From a virus, in the IMG/VR virus record IMGVR_UViG_3300047365_000103, positions 1 to 32,173 of that record: DNA of 32,173 nt; one strand, given 5' to 3'. Positions 30,981 to 32,173 of the stretch are shown one piece after another. A program made the translations under genes and the position numbers. A model generated the notes under the pieces. It did not search any database. It saw only the letters and a list, made by a program, of their open reading frames with translations, and was not told where the DNA came from. Position 1 is the stretch's first letter. Each line of letters begins with the position of its first letter.

Positions 30981-32173
30981 ATGTTCAAATCCGAACATCT
31001 GCAGGAGAAGTGGTCACCCGTTCTTAATTGTGAGGGTCTTGATTCCATCAAGGACAACTACAAGAAAGCGGTCACCGCAATTCTGCTCGAAAACCAAGAA
31101 TCATTTTTAAGAGAAGAAGCAGGCATCCTTAACGAAGCTGCTCCTACAAACTCTTCTGGATCCACTTCAGGCGCTGCAGGTTTCTCTGCAGGTGCTACAG
31201 CAACTGGTCCTGTTGCAGGTTTCGACCCAGTTCTAATCTCATTGATTAGACGTTCAATGCCTAAGCTTATTGCTTATGACATTGCTGGTGTTCAACCTAT
31301 GACTGGTCCTACTGGTCTGATCTTCGCAATGAGATCTAGATACGGTACTAACAGAGCATCTGGTTCTGAAGCGTTCTTCAACGAATCAGATTCACAGTTC
31401 TCTGGAACTGACGCAGCACAGACTTCTGGTTTCGGATCACAAGGATCTGCACAAGCAGGTTCAAACCCAGGTCTTCTTAACGACTCTGGTACATATACCA
31501 ACGGTACAGGAATGAGAACCGATGAGTCAGAGACTCTAGGTACTGGTTCTAATGCCTTCGCTGAAATGAACTTCAGCATTGAGAAAGTTACTGTGACTGC
31601 GAAGTCCAGAGCACTCAAGGCAGAGTACAGTTTGGAACTTGCTCAAGATCTTAAGGCAGTTCACGGATTGGACGCTGAATCTGAGTTGGCAAACATCTTG
31701 TCTACTGAGGTTCTTGCTGAAATCAACCGTGAAGTTGTTCGTACTGTGTACAAGGTTGCAAGACCTGGTTCTCAGTCAAACACTGCAACTGCTGGTGTAT
31801 TCGATCTTGACGTTGACTCCAACGGTAGATGGTCTGTAGAGAAGTTCAAAGGTCTTCTTTTCAACATCGAAAGAGATATGAACGCGATTGGTCACGAGAC
31901 TAGACGCGGGAAGGGTAACATCTTGATCTGTTCTGCTGACGTTGCATCTGCATTGTCAATGGCAGGCGTTCTTGATTATACTCCTGCTCTTGCTGGCAAC
32001 AGTGGACTACTTCCTGACGACAATAGCAGCACTCTTGCTGGTACGTTGAACGGTAGAATCAAGGTTTATGTTGACCCATATTCTGCAAACGTAAGTGACA
32101 GACACTTCTACGTTGCTGGATACAAAGGTAGTTCTGCATATGATGCAGGATTATTCTACTGCCCTTACGTGCC
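30981..32173 (+). CDS. 23: Major capsid protein gp23, N-terminal part (3' end outside window)
   Basis: The frame stays open to the window end, giving 397 residues of a protein usually about 450-520 long. AAAGAGG at 30965-30971 is a good ribosome site for the ATG at 30981. The N-terminus (SEHLQEKWSPVLN) and the region after residue 75 (FDPVLISLIRRSMPKLIAYD, VQPMTGPTGLIFAMRSRY) are typical gp23; later parts include GKGNILICSADVASAL and KVYVDPYS. ILNE followed by AAPTNSS suggests gp21 cleavage after Glu52, removing the delta domain (T4 cuts after Glu65). It forms the hexameric capsid shell. No exact late motif precedes it; only TATAACC lies at about 30956. Confidence 0.97.
   Translation, partial: MFKSEHLQEKWSPVLNCEGLDSIKDNYKKAVTAILLENQESFLREEAGILNEAAPTNSSGSTSGAAGFSAGATATGPVAGFDPVLISLIRRSMPKLIAYDIAGVQPMTGPTGLIFAMRSRYGTNRASGSEAFFNESDSQFSGTDAAQTSGFGSQGSAQAGSNPGLLNDSGTYTNGTGMRTDESETLGTGSNAFAEMNFSIEKVTVTAKSRALKAEYSLELAQDLKAVHGLDAESELANILSTEVLAEINREVVRTVYKVARPGSQSNTATAGVFDLDVDSNGRWSVEKFKGLLFNIERDMNAIGHETRRGKGNILICSADVASALSMAGVLDYTPALAGNSGLLPDDNSSTLAGTLNGRIKVYVDPYSANVSDRHFYVAGYKGSSAYDAGLFYCPYV

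Overview
The window is a contiguous block of late structural and DNA-packaging genes from a T4-like marine cyanophage (cyanomyovirus). The evidence is gene content and order: a baseplate wedge gp8 tail end, a giant DUF4815-type virion protein, a giant repeat-built tail fibre, then gp13-gp14-gp15-gp16, an accessory block, gp17-gp18-gp19-gp20, a small core protein, gp21, gp22 and the start of gp23. A phage plastocyanin gene (petE) points to a photosynthetic cyanobacterial host. Synechococcus and Prochlorococcus cannot be told apart from this sequence. Every supported gene lies on the + strand, packed tightly, often with TAATG or ATGA overlaps. I saw no tRNA, CRISPR array, insertion sequence or reverse transcriptase, and no gene-free stretch longer than 300 bases.

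Layout. 1-8041 holds the baseplate/tail periphery (gp8 C-terminus and a 2403-residue multidomain protein). 8031-8479 holds two small helical proteins, followed by a clear Rho-independent terminator (8485-8505) and a late promoter (8514). 8570-14488 is a 1972-residue tail fibre with an Mtd-type N-terminus and many internal beta repeats. 14491-14817 encodes a small Trp-rich protein with a signal peptide. 14817-17707 is the neck/packaging operon gp13, gp14, gp15, gp16. 17731-19636 has a putative virion protein and three small unnamed genes. Two of these encode very basic proteins that share an N-terminal motif resembling the T4 capsid-targeting signal. 19636-21818 is an accessory block: a possible 33-residue ORF, a zinc-binding protein, plastocyanin, three small membrane proteins, a staphylococcal-nuclease-like enzyme and one small soluble protein. 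21808-23791 is the large terminase gp17 plus two tiny genes, one a 36-residue membrane protein. 23876-27359 encodes the tail sheath gp18 (enlarged by a duplicated module) and tail tube gp19. 27423-32173 encodes portal, core protein, prohead protease, scaffold and the partial major capsid protein.

How the genes work together. gp20, gp22, gp21 and gp23 build and mature the prohead. gp16 and gp17 package DNA through the portal. gp13 and gp14 close the neck, gp15 caps the tail, gp18 and gp19 form the contractile tail, and gp8, the DUF4815 protein and the fibre form the baseplate and host-contact apparatus. Plastocyanin would keep electrons flowing to photosystem I during infection. Late-promoter-like NATAAATA motifs lie before the fibre, the 17731 gene, gp20 and gp22, and weaker CTAAATA motifs lie before gp18 and the core protein. 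Several are preceded by a stem-loop, so the late region looks punctuated into short transcription units. All names come from reading sequence motifs and gene order; no database search was run.
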